DNA from: Brevibacterium oceani
Lineage (GTDB): Bacteria; Actinomycetota; Actinomycetes; Actinomycetales; Brevibacteriaceae
Assembly (NCBI RefSeq): GCF_013623835.1
Contig: NZ_JABKDE010000004.1
Span: forward strand, 482,121-546,120
Direction: 5' to 3'
Length of the DNA stretch: 64,000 bases
The position numbers and the translations under genes are program-made. Shown one piece after another: positions 63,714-64,000 of the stretch. The stretch's first letter is position 1; each line of letters begins with the position of its first letter. Below the pieces are notes generated by a model, which was not told the origin of the DNA, made no database searches, and saw nothing but the letters and a program-made list of their open reading frames with translations.

Positions 63714-64000
63714 AGACATCCGCTGGCACAGCGAGTCGCAAGACGAAAAGTGCACAACAGAAACTGATACCCCCAGTGAACATGCTGCGTTTTGTGTGGT
63801 GTGGTGATGGGTGTGTGTTTGTGGTTTGAGAATCCAATAGCGTGTTTGTTTGAACAAGTTGTGATGCCAGAACATTTATTTTCTGGTGAGACAATCACAC
63901 GATCGAGCATCTGTGTTCGTCCTGTGTGGGTGGTTCTTCGCCGAACCTCCCGCGATCATCGGGGTGAACATTCGGGTGTTTGGTTGTTTTTTAGTGGTCA

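Larger units (their letters stand above)
63422..64000. other. Gene-free right edge, probable rRNA operon leader
   Basis: No credible gene is present. Two tandem promoters (63576-63604 and 63685-63713) are followed by about 290 A/T-richer bases. These contain TTTGAGAATCCAATAGCGTG (63825-63844), a phrase like those in actinobacterial rRNA leaders and spacers, and a hairpin near 63869-63880. The 16S gene would begin beyond the window. This reading is inferred. Confidence 0.55.

Noticed and set aside
63439..63894. A 151-codon minus-strand open frame at the right edge
   Set aside because: It spans both tandem promoters, has no ribosome site, and its product looks random (Thr/His/Ser-rich with no helix or motif pattern).

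Overview
The window is a GC-rich actinobacterial chromosome segment, probably from a Brevibacterium-like member of the Micrococcales. The genus is an inference from remembered protein similarity and cannot be proven here. Supporting signs are the rpoBC - rpsL-rpsG-fusA-tuf - S10 - spc - alpha layout on one strand, G/C-ending codons, many GTG starts, 4-base start/stop overlaps, a furA-katG pair, a short adenylate kinase and an LPXTG-anchored secreted hydrolase.

Layout. 1-6907: rpoB (5' end outside the window) and rpoC, closed by a strong hairpin. 7073-8784 (minus): phosphofructokinase coupled to a DUF1707/LiaF-like protein. 8906-15585 (plus): a GT2-GtrA fusion, a GT-C (family 39) membrane glycosyltransferase, a two-component system and a low-complexity single-pass membrane protein. 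This set looks like an extracytoplasmic glycosylation module. 15770-18575 (minus): katG and its Fur-type regulator. 19099-23458: the str operon. 24046-36582: the S10 and spc operons running into secY-adk-map. 36610-42342: a small membrane protein, a PaaX-type regulator, a MalY/PatB-type C-S lyase and a large secreted, sortase-anchored S33 peptidase. 42782-45948: infA-rpmJ-rpsM-rpsK-rpoA-rplQ. 46286-52666: a Na+/proline symporter, a one-carbon cluster (purU divergent from glyA-folD), a GNAT protein and exonuclease III. 52882-55337 (minus): a CstA-type transporter with its small YbdD partner. 55683-57733: trpS and an App1-domain protein. 57844-62018 (minus): nitronate monooxygenase and a valine-catabolism operon (acyl-CoA dehydrogenase, 3-hydroxyisobutyryl-CoA hydrolase, enoyl-CoA hydratase). 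62179-63421: a MarR regulator divergent from a SRAP/YedK DNA-protein crosslink protein. The last 580 bases carry two tandem sigma-70-type promoters and no gene, probably the leader of an rRNA operon beginning beyond the edge.

Most of the window is core information-processing DNA and ordinary in content. The more unusual signals are non-coding. Two copies of one long palindrome, one of them a perfect 74-base palindrome, sit between convergent gene pairs. Two further unrelated long palindromes flank rpoC and tuf. A helically phased TAACG/CGTTA array lies in front of the secreted peptidase, and a 24-base operator-like palindrome lies in front of the valine operon. rpsN and rpsD are absent from the positions they often occupy in ribosomal operons. 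No CRISPR array, insertion sequence, tRNA gene or prophage was seen.
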